Below, piece by piece: positions 55,061 through 64,000 of a stretch of DNA of 64,000 nt (position 1 is its first letter; every line of letters starts with the position of its first letter). A model generated the notes under the pieces. It was not told where the DNA came from, did not search any database, and saw only the letters and a list, made by a program, of their open reading frames with translations. Location of the stretch: assembly GCA_014058105.1 (NCBI GenBank), contig JACGCM010002784.1, positions 992,001-1,056,000 on the forward strand, given 5' to 3'. Source of the DNA: Kingdonia uniflora (taxonomy: Eukaryota > Streptophyta > Magnoliopsida > Ranunculales > Circaeasteraceae). The translations under genes and the position numbers were made by a program.

Positions 55061-56621
55061 TAATTAATTATTAATTATTAAATTGATTTTCTTGTGACAA
55101 AATAGGGAATTTGGTAAAAAATTTGCTGGGTTTTTTAGATTCGCTGTTGATTTTTTTTTGCATACACAATGTGAATGGGTTGCTCATTACCGGTAGTTAT
55201 TTTGTTTCATCTACTACTTCTTTCATATAATGGTTGTTTCTTTGACCATGCTTTGTATTCAAAGGTGTAGATTATGTTATGCTTCTAGGAGGGTTTAGAG
55301 ACCAAGGAGTGCAAAAAAATATTTCAGTAAACTATGAAACATGAGGTTTAGATATTGATTACCAAAAACTTTATCAGGTTCTCAGTTCCATATTGGTTTC
55401 CATATTCGTAATGGTGATAAACATGATTACATATCAATCACACAAAATTTTTGGGAGCATCGTAGATAGTGGGATGTCAGTGACTGTAGCTCATCCATTG
55501 GAACCCAATAAATTTGTATTAGGGCATACTGTGTTGGAGTATATAATGTGTCTATACATATATTTCTCCTTTAGTTCTACATTATCTCCTATAGCTCTAT
55601 GCTAGGTCAGGGATGCCATAATAGAGTATCCCAGTAAGTTTGTGAAATTTAATTATGGAAGTAGGCCTCTGCAAGATGGAAGAACAGCTCAACTGCTTAT
55701 AGAATCCCCAAAAGGCAACGGGAAACATAGGTTACTTGAGTTTTGCCGGACTACAAAGGCAGCAACACAACCTATAAAGCAACCAACAAAGAGAAGGTAT
55801 GATACTTCATATATGCCAAAAATGGCAGCAAAGAGGCATAAGCACGCAATTCCTCCAGATCTCATCATATAGAGTAATAAAGTGACAACAATAGGCACAT
55901 ATTGATAAAATCGATGATGAATTTATATAGAGAAATCCCATCTTTGAATAATAAATCTTCTTACCTGATTTATGAAGAGATCGTGATCATAAAACCCAGT
56001 CGAAAAAATGATTATGGTCGCATTAAATCTAATAGACGGCTACATTCCATAGTTGTGTATCACTCCATAACATCATACTTCAAATTTGTTACAAATCTTC
56101 TTTGGATCCATCTGAGGTTGTAGACCATACCAAAAAACTTATGCAATCTTTAGGAATCGAAGATGATAAACCTTACTCGTTGTGAAGGGATTTTGTAAAC
56201 ATACCACATCGACACAATTAATCGATGATGGTGGATTTGAGGAAAGTGTAATAAAAGGCAGCGAGATTAAATTAAGGAAAAACAAGCAAACAAACTAAAA
56301 AGAAGACATTAAGGCCAGCGGCACAAAAATACCTTAGGGTTTCACAAGATTCAAAACCACAAAGGTTACATTCTCGAGCCTTTAGATTCCGAAAGAAAAT
56401 GTAGTGTTATTCCACAGACTTTGAAAGATTTCTAAACCACTTTTCATGTTCTTATGAAGTATAAGAGAATAGTTATTCTTTCTTTAAATAATCTTACAGC
56501 TTTTTCATCTTTCGATTAGGAGGTACATTTTGCAAGATAAGGTAAACTAATGGCAAAGGTTAGATTCTGGAGCCTTTAGATTCCGAAATAATATGTGGTA
56601 CTATACCACAGAATTTGAAAA
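55060..56621. other. Unidentified segment between elements C and F
   Basis: AT-rich. It holds an unrecognised coding-like stretch (next entry). It also has two near-identical blocks of about 56 bases (56374-56430 and 56565-56621) sharing GAGCCTTTAGATTCCGAAA, T-rich DNA between them, and element F's truncated LTR immediately after the second block. Confidence 0.45.
55642..55872 (+). CDS. Unrecognised short coding-like fragment
   Basis: A 76-codon frame: KFNYGSRPLQDGRTAQLLIE, GKHRLLEFCRTT, a basic patch PIKQPTKRRYDTSYMP and KRHKHAIPPDLII, then stop. Upstream in the same strand, with interruptions, VDYVMLLGGFRDQGVQKNIS (55267) and VRDAIIEYPSKFVKF (55607) look like parts of the same protein. I do not recognise the family. 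Composition differs from the retroelement proteins around it, so it may be a captured or remnant host-gene fragment. Confidence 0.35.
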   Translation: MKFNYGSRPLQDGRTAQLLIESPKGNGKHRLLEFCRTTKAATQPIKQPTKRRYDTSYMPKMAAKRHKHAIPPDLII

Positions 56622-57152
56622 AAATGTACCTATGATAAGGATTAATATACTCAATATAGAAATGGCACAGGTGATTAGCGTAGAAACCTTTGAATAGGTA
56701 AAAACCATGATCTCGGCTTGAGGATTTAGTAACTGTAACTTTTATTGTATGAGGCTGATATTTGATTACAAGTGATCTCTTGAGTAAAAAATACTTGATC
56801 TCGTAATATAAAATTTTTGGTCTTTTTCTCCTCTGGAACTCATCCTTTTTATAGACCTCACTCTCAGTTCGATATCGTGTAGAGGAACGTTCTCCTAAAA
56901 ATGGGGCAGGTGGTAGTTGAATGGGTAGCTGCTAGTTTGTGGGAAACAAATATCTTTAACTTGTTCATATTTTATGTGGTGCTTGATCCATGTTCTTTAT
57001 CAGCTCGTGGTCCAAGTATCATTGCTAATTGTATATGTCATGTGTATAATGCGTGAGTCTGGTACTGAGGTAGTTTAAGTTTGGAATAGGTTGAGGGACA
57101 GGTCCCAATAATCAGTTCGTGTTTAGTGTAAGTTATGGGATAGGTCCCTACA
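56622..57152 (-). repeat. Element F 3' LTR (truncated at its lower end)
   Basis: It aligns with 54403-54860. Plus-strand end GATAGGTCCCTACA, then ATTGCCCCCTCGC, which on minus is the polypurine tract GCGAGGGGGCAAT. Confidence 0.8.
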
Positions 57153-57493
57153 ATTGCCCCCTCGCAACTAAAGACACAAGTGGCTTTAGTTGAGAAATGT
57201 TGTAGAATATTTGTGTGTTGGAAGATGGAAAGGGATGCGTTAAATTTGATTGGTTGGGACTTGTCACTTCTATGCTGAAGACTATATTTGTCATTTAATG
57301 TGTTAGAAAGGATTGATGTACTTGGCTTTTAGGTTTCTCAGTAATTGCTGGCCTGGAATGATGACTGCTTCAAAACTCCTTCCTTGTATTGAATATGGTT
57401 CTGCTATAAATATTGATGATACTGTATCATCTATCATCCTTGTGAAAGTACTGTGTCTTTAAAAATATCTTGTGGTTTTCCTTGTCTTGAGAA

Positions 57494-57785
57494 TGGTGAC
57501 TACCAGGTGATAAGTATATAAAGCGAGGGTACTTGCTAAAGTACAGAAGCTTCAATTATGATATTTTGGCAACCAACCTTTGGAAATGCCCACTCCCATA
57601 CTGGTGCCGCCGACGTATCATGGGAAGCAGCAGAGAATAACTATTATCAAATGTTGCGGTTATACCATCTGATTTTGTTGGGTGAGCAGGGCCATGTATG
57701 TCTTGTAGAGGATATCATTAATGAGGTAGATAAGGAAGCCGGTGTACATACCAGGAAGTACTGCCATTATTCTATAAGGGATTAG
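57494..57785 (+). pseudogene. Element F antisense ORF1
   Basis: ATG 57494 gives MVTTR, then after stops ARVLAKVQKLQL, a TGA, YFGNQPLEMPTPILVPPTYH. The frame then shifts into EAAENNYYQMLRLYHLILLG and EVDKEAGVHTRKYCHY. The alignment to A and D ORF1 is clear: YFGNQ, TPILVP, and the aromatic xxMxxxHxI core. Confidence 0.6.
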
Positions 57786-58565
57786 GCTCTGTAAAAGTAG
57801 AATCATTCTACTTTCTTTGCCTTTCTAAGGTGGTAGAGGTTACAGAAGAATAGATGATGGTGGTGGTAGTAGCTTGGAAATATGCTTCTAGTCTTCGGAT
57901 TGGAAACATGCCTCTATTACAACCATCTTTATTTTCTTGAAGGACTGTTTCATGTAGAAGAAACATCTATTTTGAAGTGGAAGTACTGTTGATAATTGAA
58001 ATACATTATAACCTGTAAATCGATCTGTAGGAAATTTTCTGAAATATTGTACTTTCTATGAAATATTCTGTAAGGAATTGTCGAGCTAATGAAAAATATA
58101 TTGGTACAGTAATTCTATGTTGATATATCGCACTACAAATTAGTATGGGAAATTTTGATAGGTCGATCTGTGTGTGTTGGAAATGTTAAATATATATATA
58201 TGTTAGTCATAAGAAATATATGCATCGATCTGAAAGAAATTTATTTGATCAAACTATAATATATCATTGTGGAGGAGAAGATAATGTTGTGAAACTAAAT
58301 ATCGAGTAGTGAATAGATGGTGAATGAAGGTTAAAACATGTGTAATAGATCTGGGAATTTAATTCAAAAATATATGGTTGAATAAACATGGAAAGAGATC
58401 GCTTTGAAAAGATATAATCAAATAAATTATTAACATGAATTAAGGGTCTTCAGATATGGATAAGAGGGATTGACATTTATCATTCGATATGCTGAATGGG
58501 GGGGATTATGTGTGATCGTAAGCTATATAAATAATTCTAGAAATGTGAGTTGGAGAGGTGGAAAA

Positions 58566-58919
58566 ATGGTGAGGACTCGTTCTCAGAGTGCTTGGTATAC
58601 ATCGGAGGGGTGTTTAGCGATAAAGGTTACTGAAGTTCGGAATAGGATATTTGAGCAGTTAGAATATGATACCAATTTGGCTAAATCTCCAATATAGTTT
58701 GATGGGTTGACTCTGAGGGCGAGGGAGAACAAGGTTGGGCATCACTTATGGTGTGAGATATTTCGTGAATTGGTCATTGAGCGTGAAGCTCGAAAAGCTG
58801 CGGTGAAGGAAATTGCTCTGGAGGAAATAGTAGAGGAAGATGAGATGATTGCTGGGAATGAACTGATTAGGTGTGACGCTCCAGGGCATCTTGGTTGTTT
58901 TATGTGTTACTATGTTTGA
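58566..58919 (+). pseudogene. Element F antisense ORF2 (one internal stop)
   Basis: 118 codons with a single in-frame TAG at about 58695. It starts MVRTRSQSAWYTSEGCLAIK, then VTEVRNRIFEQLEYDTN. The second half has HLWCEIFRELVIEREARKAA, EEIVEEDEMIAGNELI and the Cys tail RCDAPGHLGCFMCYYV. This is the most complete ORF2 in the window. C-x9-C-x2-C in the tail might bind metal (inference). Function unknown. Confidence 0.6.
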
Positions 58920-59109
58920 GAGAGCGAATCTTCGTTAGTTCGAATAAATGTAAGTAATAGAAAGGGAGAATACTTCCTTCTGAATTTGTTCCTTGTTTGT
59001 GGTGAATGTTGTTGCAATTTTTTTTAAAATTTTGTAATGTGGTAATATTGGAAATGACGTCAGTAGTTCTATAATTAACAGAAGTATGAGAATAAGAATT
59101 AGATTGTTA

Positions 59110-59345
59110 GTCCTTTTTGGGAAGAGAAATTCGATTGCGTATGAGTGGAGTATCATAATGAGTGTGGGAGGTATGAGCGGGATTTGGGAAGGAGAGAGAA
59201 AATTACATTAAAATATAGGACTTGGGGTAATGACGAAGATGTGTTTTTATCCAAAAGGTATGAAACGTCTGATATGAATAGTAAAAGGGATGCCTTAGTT
59301 CCAAAACTGAGGGCAGCTCGTATGAGCCCCAATAACTGCCAGTAG
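59110..59345 (+). pseudogene. Element F antisense ORF3
   Basis: Frame reads EYHNECGRYERDLGRREKIT, DVFLSKRYETSDMNSKRDAL and VPKLRAARMSPNNCQ, then TAG. It aligns with D ORF3 in KRDALxxKLRAA...NNxQ. Highly charged and helix-prone. Confidence 0.5.
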
Positions 59346-59489
59346 TTAGAGAGGGAAAATATAAATAACCTTTTCTCTTATTCGTTTAAACATTTGCAAA
59401 TCATGGAGAAACAAAAAACTAAAAGAGAGAAGAAAAAAAATTAAGTTGCAGAGATTCTTGAGAGAGAGTAAACGAAAGCAGCCATCGAA

Positions 59490-60052
59490 ACCAGCAAAAA
59501 ATGGGGGTTGCTATTGTGGGGTTTGATCAAAAATCTCAGTTGGGAAGTTCTATTGTGAAAGAGGAGGTGTGTGACATCCTGAATTCTTATTCGAACGTTG
59601 AAGGTTTGTGGGTTATGGTTGATTTTTTTGGTTTATGTTTTAGTAATTGTAGGAAAAAACATTGTCTAGGGTTTTAAAAATTACCATTTTTGTTTATATT
59701 TAAATTTCAAAATTTTGCCATATGAGGAAATTCTTTGAAAAAGTGGCTTTTGTGTTGTAAGTTAGAGTTTGTATGAAAAAGCATATGTGTTAGTTATGAT
59801 ATATATATATATATATAAATAAATAAAAGCTTTAAAGAATTTTAATTGGAATACCTGGACCTGTATGTAGGTAGAACCGTGAGAAGGCTCTATTGTAGAA
59901 ATAAGGCTCACTTTCAAGCATACTCTTGATATCAAGACTTCGTCCTCTAGTCGTTTGATTGAAAATGTGCCTGCAAAAATTGATAATGCAGATTTTGTTG
60001 GGGGCAAGCTAAGAATGGAGAGCTCTGTCGCATCAGAGGTAGAGGGGAAGGA
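59490..60052 (+). pseudogene. Element F main antisense gene, first exons, cut by element G
   Basis: 59500-59600 reads MGVAIVGFDQKSQLGSSIVK, EEVCDILNSYSNVEG and then GT, paralleling D's LPERSVKKELFYVPDSSFII. After an AT-rich intron-like stretch (59610-59870, with an AT microsatellite at 59799-59816), an exon-like piece contains LIENVPAKIDNADFVGGK and SSVASEVEGKD and ends at element G's LTR. Confidence 0.5.
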
Positions 60053-60787
60053 TGTTGTAGCCTACTCGCTGCCTTCGACAACCTCAGACACTCGAAGTCT
60101 AGTCCGCAGCCTATCCGAATATATCGAAGCCTACTCAATCCCTAAAACAGACTTTCCAGAGATCCCCTTGAAGACGAAGCTTCGACAGCAGACAAAGCCT
60201 CGAGGATGGACTAACACATTGTAGCAGAAACCCTTCTAGCATATCTGCACATGGTCAAAATATGATGGGACAGGCAGTCAGCTCACAAGACAAACCAGCG
60301 TAATGATTGGTCTTTACAGCTACAGTGACAGGCCGACCACTGCGCCACAGTGCGAGAGTACGGAGACACCACCTACAGCTGTCACAGTGACAATTCAGAC
60401 ATGACCGGTGCCCATACTCTGCTGGGATTTCCTGACAGTAATCATGTAATCTGACCCATACTTGGTGACTCAGCTTCCTATGGTTCTATAAATAGGAGAG
60501 ATAGGATGCCAATGTGGGTTTAGAAAAAAATTCTCCCAGACCCCCGACAGTTTACCTTCGACCACTTTATAAAGCTCTGAATTCGAACCTTCGAATTACT
60601 CATCAGTTTTAACATACATCTTAAAAATCCTCATCAGAGGTCGCAGAGTGTCACATTCGGGCCTTTACGCAAGTATTTGTCTCCAGTTTGTTCTTACTTT
60701 AGATTACTTACTTGTGTCCCTCTGATAGAAGATTATCCCTGCATTGTAAGAGCCAACTTCCCCTCTAAAAGAAGTTAAGCCCCTGCA
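60053..60787 (+). repeat. Element G 5' LTR
   Basis: It starts TGTTGTAGCC (or TGTAGCC three bases later) and ends CCCCTGCA. The TATA box is TCTATAAATAGG at 60485-60496. No second copy is in the window, so the start is inferred from the TG/CA ends and the break in element F. Confidence 0.7.
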
Positions 60788-60854
60788 ATTGGCACCGTCT
60801 GTGCTTCCCACCCTACCTATCCCCTTTATTTTCATCTTCCACTGCTTCTCTTCA

Positions 60855-62430
60855 ATGGCACCCACCCGCCGTTCTAATTCAACCCAGGCAGTCAACTCCA
60901 TCGACAGAGTGGCTGCCCTAATAGCCTTATTATCTCAGCAAGTCTCTCTAGCAGAGGAGCGCCACCAAGCCCAACTAAACCAGGAGCGCGAAAACCACCG
61001 CCTGGCACTGGAAATTGAACGGAATCACCGCCTGGACGGCGAAAACAAACAGAATAGGCCAATCGATGAGCTGCACAATGCCGTCCAAGAGCTATAGAGA
61101 TTACATCCTCTGGAAGCTGCTCGCCAATCCCAGGCACCAGACCCATCACGCGTATCTACCCGCGCCCGTCTAGGACCTTCACCAAACCTCGAGATACCCC
61201 CAGTTTACACCGGTGCCAAAGGCGTTCATCGTACTATTACCCCAACCAGTTTTATCCACCTCTGGATTCACCCCACAAAAGATTCTTCTGACTCTACGCT
61301 CTACTCCTCCAAACATCCCAGACGTTGTCCTGCTCGAGAGCAGCTCAGAGAATGCAACGCTGACTACATGCCACATACTCGACCCCACAACATTTGAATT
61401 CCCCAATCTCCCCCTCATCCTGCATATGTTACATAGAAGGACTTCGACCACAAGATACAACCAGTAATTCGCGTCAACGTGAGCCCAACCACCAACTATT
61501 GGTGCCGCCTCAACAACCCGATTTGCCCTAAACTTTTGGCTATCTAAATGCCTCCAAACTTTCGTGCTCCGAAACTCAGCAAATACCGTAACACAAACCT
61601 TAAATCCCACATTCTCGAATTTCAAAATCCCCTGAGCCTCTACTCCATGGCGGACTACCTGTTATGTCGCCTTTTTCTAACCAGTCTCACTAACAACCCC
61701 CTCCGATGGTACCACAACCTCCCAAATGGCTCAATACAAAACTTTAAACAACTATCACCCAGTTTGCCTTTAATAAGGATAAAGTAGTCAGAGTTGACGC
61801 TCTGTTCAATTTCAGAAAATCCAGCAGTGAGACACTTGAAACCTTCACCAAGCGATTTCTCAATGAATCCCAGAAAATCGAGAACCTTGACTGTGCGAAT
61901 GCCATACTCGTATATTTGAATGCCCCGCCTGATCACAGCCGAGTAAAAGAGCACCTAGTTCTCCACGAACCTCAAGCACTCGAAGAGATGCTCTCGAAGG
62001 TCAATGGTTATATAGATCTCGTGCGCCTTCAAGATACCCACAAACAGAGCCAGCCTTCGCACATCATAAACTTGAATAACCCGCGGCAAAATCTGCCTTC
62101 GATTCCAATAACCCTTATCACTCCCCTCTCACAGGAGACGGAGAGCCACAAACGCCCTAACTTTGATAATAGTGCCGAAGCTCGCAAGAAGCGCCCAAGG
62201 CCCGTTTTGCCTACACTCACCGCCCTCCTCAGCACCCTTCTACCACATACAGGCAGACCCTATTTGGCATATCCCGTTCCCTATAAAAGTCAGAGCAGGC
62301 AAACCTTATTGTGCCAATCACAAATATAACTGTCACCATACCAACATGTGCTTCGCCCTCCAGCGCTCTCTCAAACTTACCCTCAAAGCAGGTCGTCTAT
62401 ATACAGTATGTTGTCGACCTTCCTAGCTAC
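60855..62430 (+). pseudogene. Element G gag, frameshifted
   Basis: ATG 60855 begins MAPTRRSNSTQAVNSIDRVA, followed by a coiled coil (ALLSQQVSLAEERHQAQLNQ, LALEIERNHRL) and a TAG at 61095. Later pieces carry the capsid pattern: NPLSLYSMADYLLCRLFLTS, NNPLRWYHNLPNGSI (61548-61787), LETFTKRFLNESQKI near 61838 and LEEMLSKVNGYIDLVRL (61916 on). A zinc knuckle-like CANHKYNCHHTNMC follows near 62312. At least four frame changes or stops. Confidence 0.82.
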
Positions 62431-62481
62431 CTTGATGATTCTTTCCTCTAACCTCAATCTACCCCTACTATTGACCCGGCC

Positions 62482-63132
62482 GTGGTGCATATCTACAGGT
62501 CGTGCCTTATCGAAGTCAACAACATAGACAGCGGACGTTCCAAGAGCAAGCGGAAGCGCGCCGAAAAATGTCACAAACTCACCTATCAGGAGAAATTTTC
62601 CACTCTCTTGCCAGAATCAAGCCATCGCCCTCACTTCAAAGGAATTTCAGTTATCAGCTGTGATACATCTCATGTCCGTTTTCCCCATTCTGATCCATTA
62701 GTCATCATGATTAAGATCGAGAGCCTTGTCCTCCACACAATGCTTATAGATACAGGGAGCGCAGCTGATGTCCTTTTCCTCCCAACTATCGAAACCATGA
62801 AGAAAGCCGACCTCATAACCGCTGCCAATGTCAAATTAAAAGGTTTCAATAGGGCAACCGAAGTCGCTGATAGTCGTATCATCCTACCAGTCACCGCAGG
62901 CCCTCTTAACCTTCAAACCAGCTTCCTTGTCATCGACAAGAAGTCCGAATACCTCGGTATACTCGGACAGGATTGGCTCCACGCCATGCGTGTGATACCT
63001 TCGACCTACCACCAAACCCTTCATTTTACTACTTCTAAAGGTACGTGGAATCTGAAAGGCTCTCAACGCCTTGCCCGCTCATGCGAGCTCCCAGAGATCG
63101 ATCAGACTCGGAAACTTGTCAGCCACCCATAA
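62482..63132 (+). CDS. Element G aspartic protease segment of pol
   Basis: A 216-codon open frame. The catalytic motif is intact in LHTMLIDTGSAADVLFLPTI (near 62740). KADLITAANVKLKGFNRATE and ILPVTAGPLNLQTSFLVIDK follow, with GILGQDWLHAMRVIPSTYHQ forming the usual C-terminal part, and GSQRLARSCELP. In related elements this retropepsin cleaves gag-pol. This is the only protease copy in the window with its active-site Asp. The frame ends in a TAA and RT continues in a different frame. Confidence 0.85.
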   Translation: MVHIYRSCLIEVNNIDSGRSKSKRKRAEKCHKLTYQEKFSTLLPESSHRPHFKGISVISCDTSHVRFPHSDPLVIMIKIESLVLHTMLIDTGSAADVLFLPTIETMKKADLITAANVKLKGFNRATEVADSRIILPVTAGPLNLQTSFLVIDKKSEYLGILGQDWLHAMRVIPSTYHQTLHFTTSKGTWNLKGSQRLARSCELPEIDQTRKLVSHP

Positions 63133-63156
63133 CAATCACTGTCTCTTTCTATCCCT

Positions 63157-64000
63157 TTGACGTCGACAGATACCACCTTACCCATAGAACCCACTGTTTA
63201 TATCGAACTCGACGGTCCTGGTCGAGGCACATTCATCAGAACTTTTCTCGATGAGGCAGAATACCTCGAGCTCATAGATTTCCTTCAAACAAACAAAGAT
63301 GTCTTTGCATGGACGTTCCAGGAGATGCTCGGTGTCGAGCCCAACCTGGTATGCCATCGCCTCGACCTCATCCCCTATTCCTCAGCAGTAAAACAAAAGA
63401 AGCGTAACCTGGCATCACGACTTCGAGAAACAGTGAACCTTGAAGTAGATAAACTCATAGCTGCAGGTTTTATCTGAGAAGTGAAGTACGCCGACTGGAT
63501 ATCAAACATTGTGGCAGTTCCTAAGAAAAATGGCAAGATCAGAATCATTGTCGAGTTATCTCAACAATCACACACCGAAGGACAGTTTCCCTTTCCTGAC
63601 TATTTTAGCTCTTCTCGATGCCACTGCTGGATACAAACGCCTTTCAATGATGGACGCAGTTTTGGGTTACAATCAGGTACCCTTCCTCCCTGAAGATCAA
63701 CTTAAAACTTCCTTTATTACTGAGCAAGGCCTTTATTGTTTCAATGTTATACCCTTCGGCCTTAAAAATGCGGGAGCCACTTACCAACGCCTTGTCACAA
63801 CCATGTTTAAACCTTTGCTTAACAAGTCGGTCGAAGTCTACATCGACGACATGTTATGCAGAAGCCTTCAGAAGCACACCCACATACAAGACCTAACCGA
63901 AATCTTCTTAGTACTTCGCACATATGACATGAAACTCAACCTAGAAAAATGGCAATTTGGTGTTTCATCTGGTAAATTCTTAGGCTACCTTATCAGTAAG
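63157..64000 (+). pseudogene. Element G reverse transcriptase, cut by window end
   Basis: 63157-63477 reads TVYIELDGPGRGTFIRTFLD, VFAWTFQEMLGVEPNLVCHR and LRETVNLEVDKLIAAGFI, then TGA at 63475-63477. After the stop, YADWISNIVAVPKKNGKIRI continues, then a frameshift near 63560. The shifted frame holds LLDATAGYKRLSMMDAVLGY, VIPFGLKNAGATYQRLVTTM, the intact catalytic EVYIDDMLCRS and KFLGYLISK at the window edge. Only one stop and one shift interrupt it. Confidence 0.9.

Larger units (their letters stand above)
56622..60052 (-). mobile_element. Element F: minus-strand Tat-like copy, 3' part only
   Basis: It has a 3' LTR (56622-57152, missing about 65 bases at its lower end), then on the plus strand antisense ORF1, ORF2, ORF3 and the first exons of the main antisense gene, where element G interrupts at 60053. 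Any gag-pol would lie beyond G, outside the window. The order is identical to element D's. Confidence 0.75.
60053..64000 (+). mobile_element. Element G: plus-strand Tat-like Ty3/gypsy, cut by window end
   Basis: The 5' LTR (60053 or 60056 to 60787) is followed directly by ATTGGCACCGTCTGTGC, a Tat-type primer-binding site. Gag, protease and RT follow in plus orientation. Base composition is less AT-rich than A, C or D, and longer frames survive. It interrupts element F's antisense gene. Its 3' half and target-site duplication partner lie outside the window. Confidence 0.85.

Overview
The window looks like a dicot plant nuclear chromosome segment. It holds one recognisable host gene, the left two-thirds of a translation initiation factor eIF4G gene on the minus strand. 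The rest is a dense, nested cluster of LTR retrotransposons. Plant origin is shown by plant-type eIF4G exon structure and motifs, by Ty3/gypsy (Tat and Tekay-like) and Ty1/copia elements, and by a decayed L1-type LINE.

Layout. 1-3330: decayed LINE (plus strand) in what is probably the last large intron, or the downstream flank, of eIF4G. 4292-11325: seven coding exons of eIF4G (minus), giving 1,659 codons that join in frame; the C-terminal MA3-domain exons are not visible. 11355-11489: 5'UTR intron. 11490-12456: promoter and upstream flank with GA/CT microsatellites. 12457-13215: solo LTR with target-site duplication (TSD) CATGY. 13373-47055: a minus-strand Tat-like element D, split by three insertions with clear TSDs: a copia element (16527-21430, TSD ATGAT), a Tekay-like chromovirus E (21993-29339, TSD TTTCA) and a 14-kb plus-strand Tat-like element A (29525-43757, TSD GAGCY). 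47056-54860: minus-strand Tat-like element C, abutting D's 5' LTR. 54861-56621: small retroelement and unidentified fragments. 56622-60052: minus-strand element F (3' LTR plus antisense cassette), interrupted by plus-strand element G (60053 to the window end).

The most interesting structure is an antisense gene cassette carried between pol and the 3' LTR by elements A, D and F, with a tail remnant in C. Each cassette has two small ORFs that look like paralogues (N-termini MVTT/MATT and MVRT/MVIT, Cys-containing tails), a third small coiled-coil-like ORF, and a multi-exon gene encoding a domain resembling the Pfam putative gypsy-type transposon family, followed by long coiled coils. In A two antisense introns can be placed exactly with canonical sites that keep the frame. 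D has lost pol but kept gag and most of this cassette. Antisense ORFs in Tat-lineage elements (Grande, RIRE2, Retand types) are known in general; the multi-ORF layout, introns and paralogy are what deserve follow-up.

Nearly all element coding regions carry stops, frameshifts or lost catalytic residues, many explicable by C-to-T or G-to-A changes. I saw no tRNA, rRNA or CRISPR. Element boundaries come from LTR comparison by eye, so a few bases of uncertainty remain where no TSD was found.
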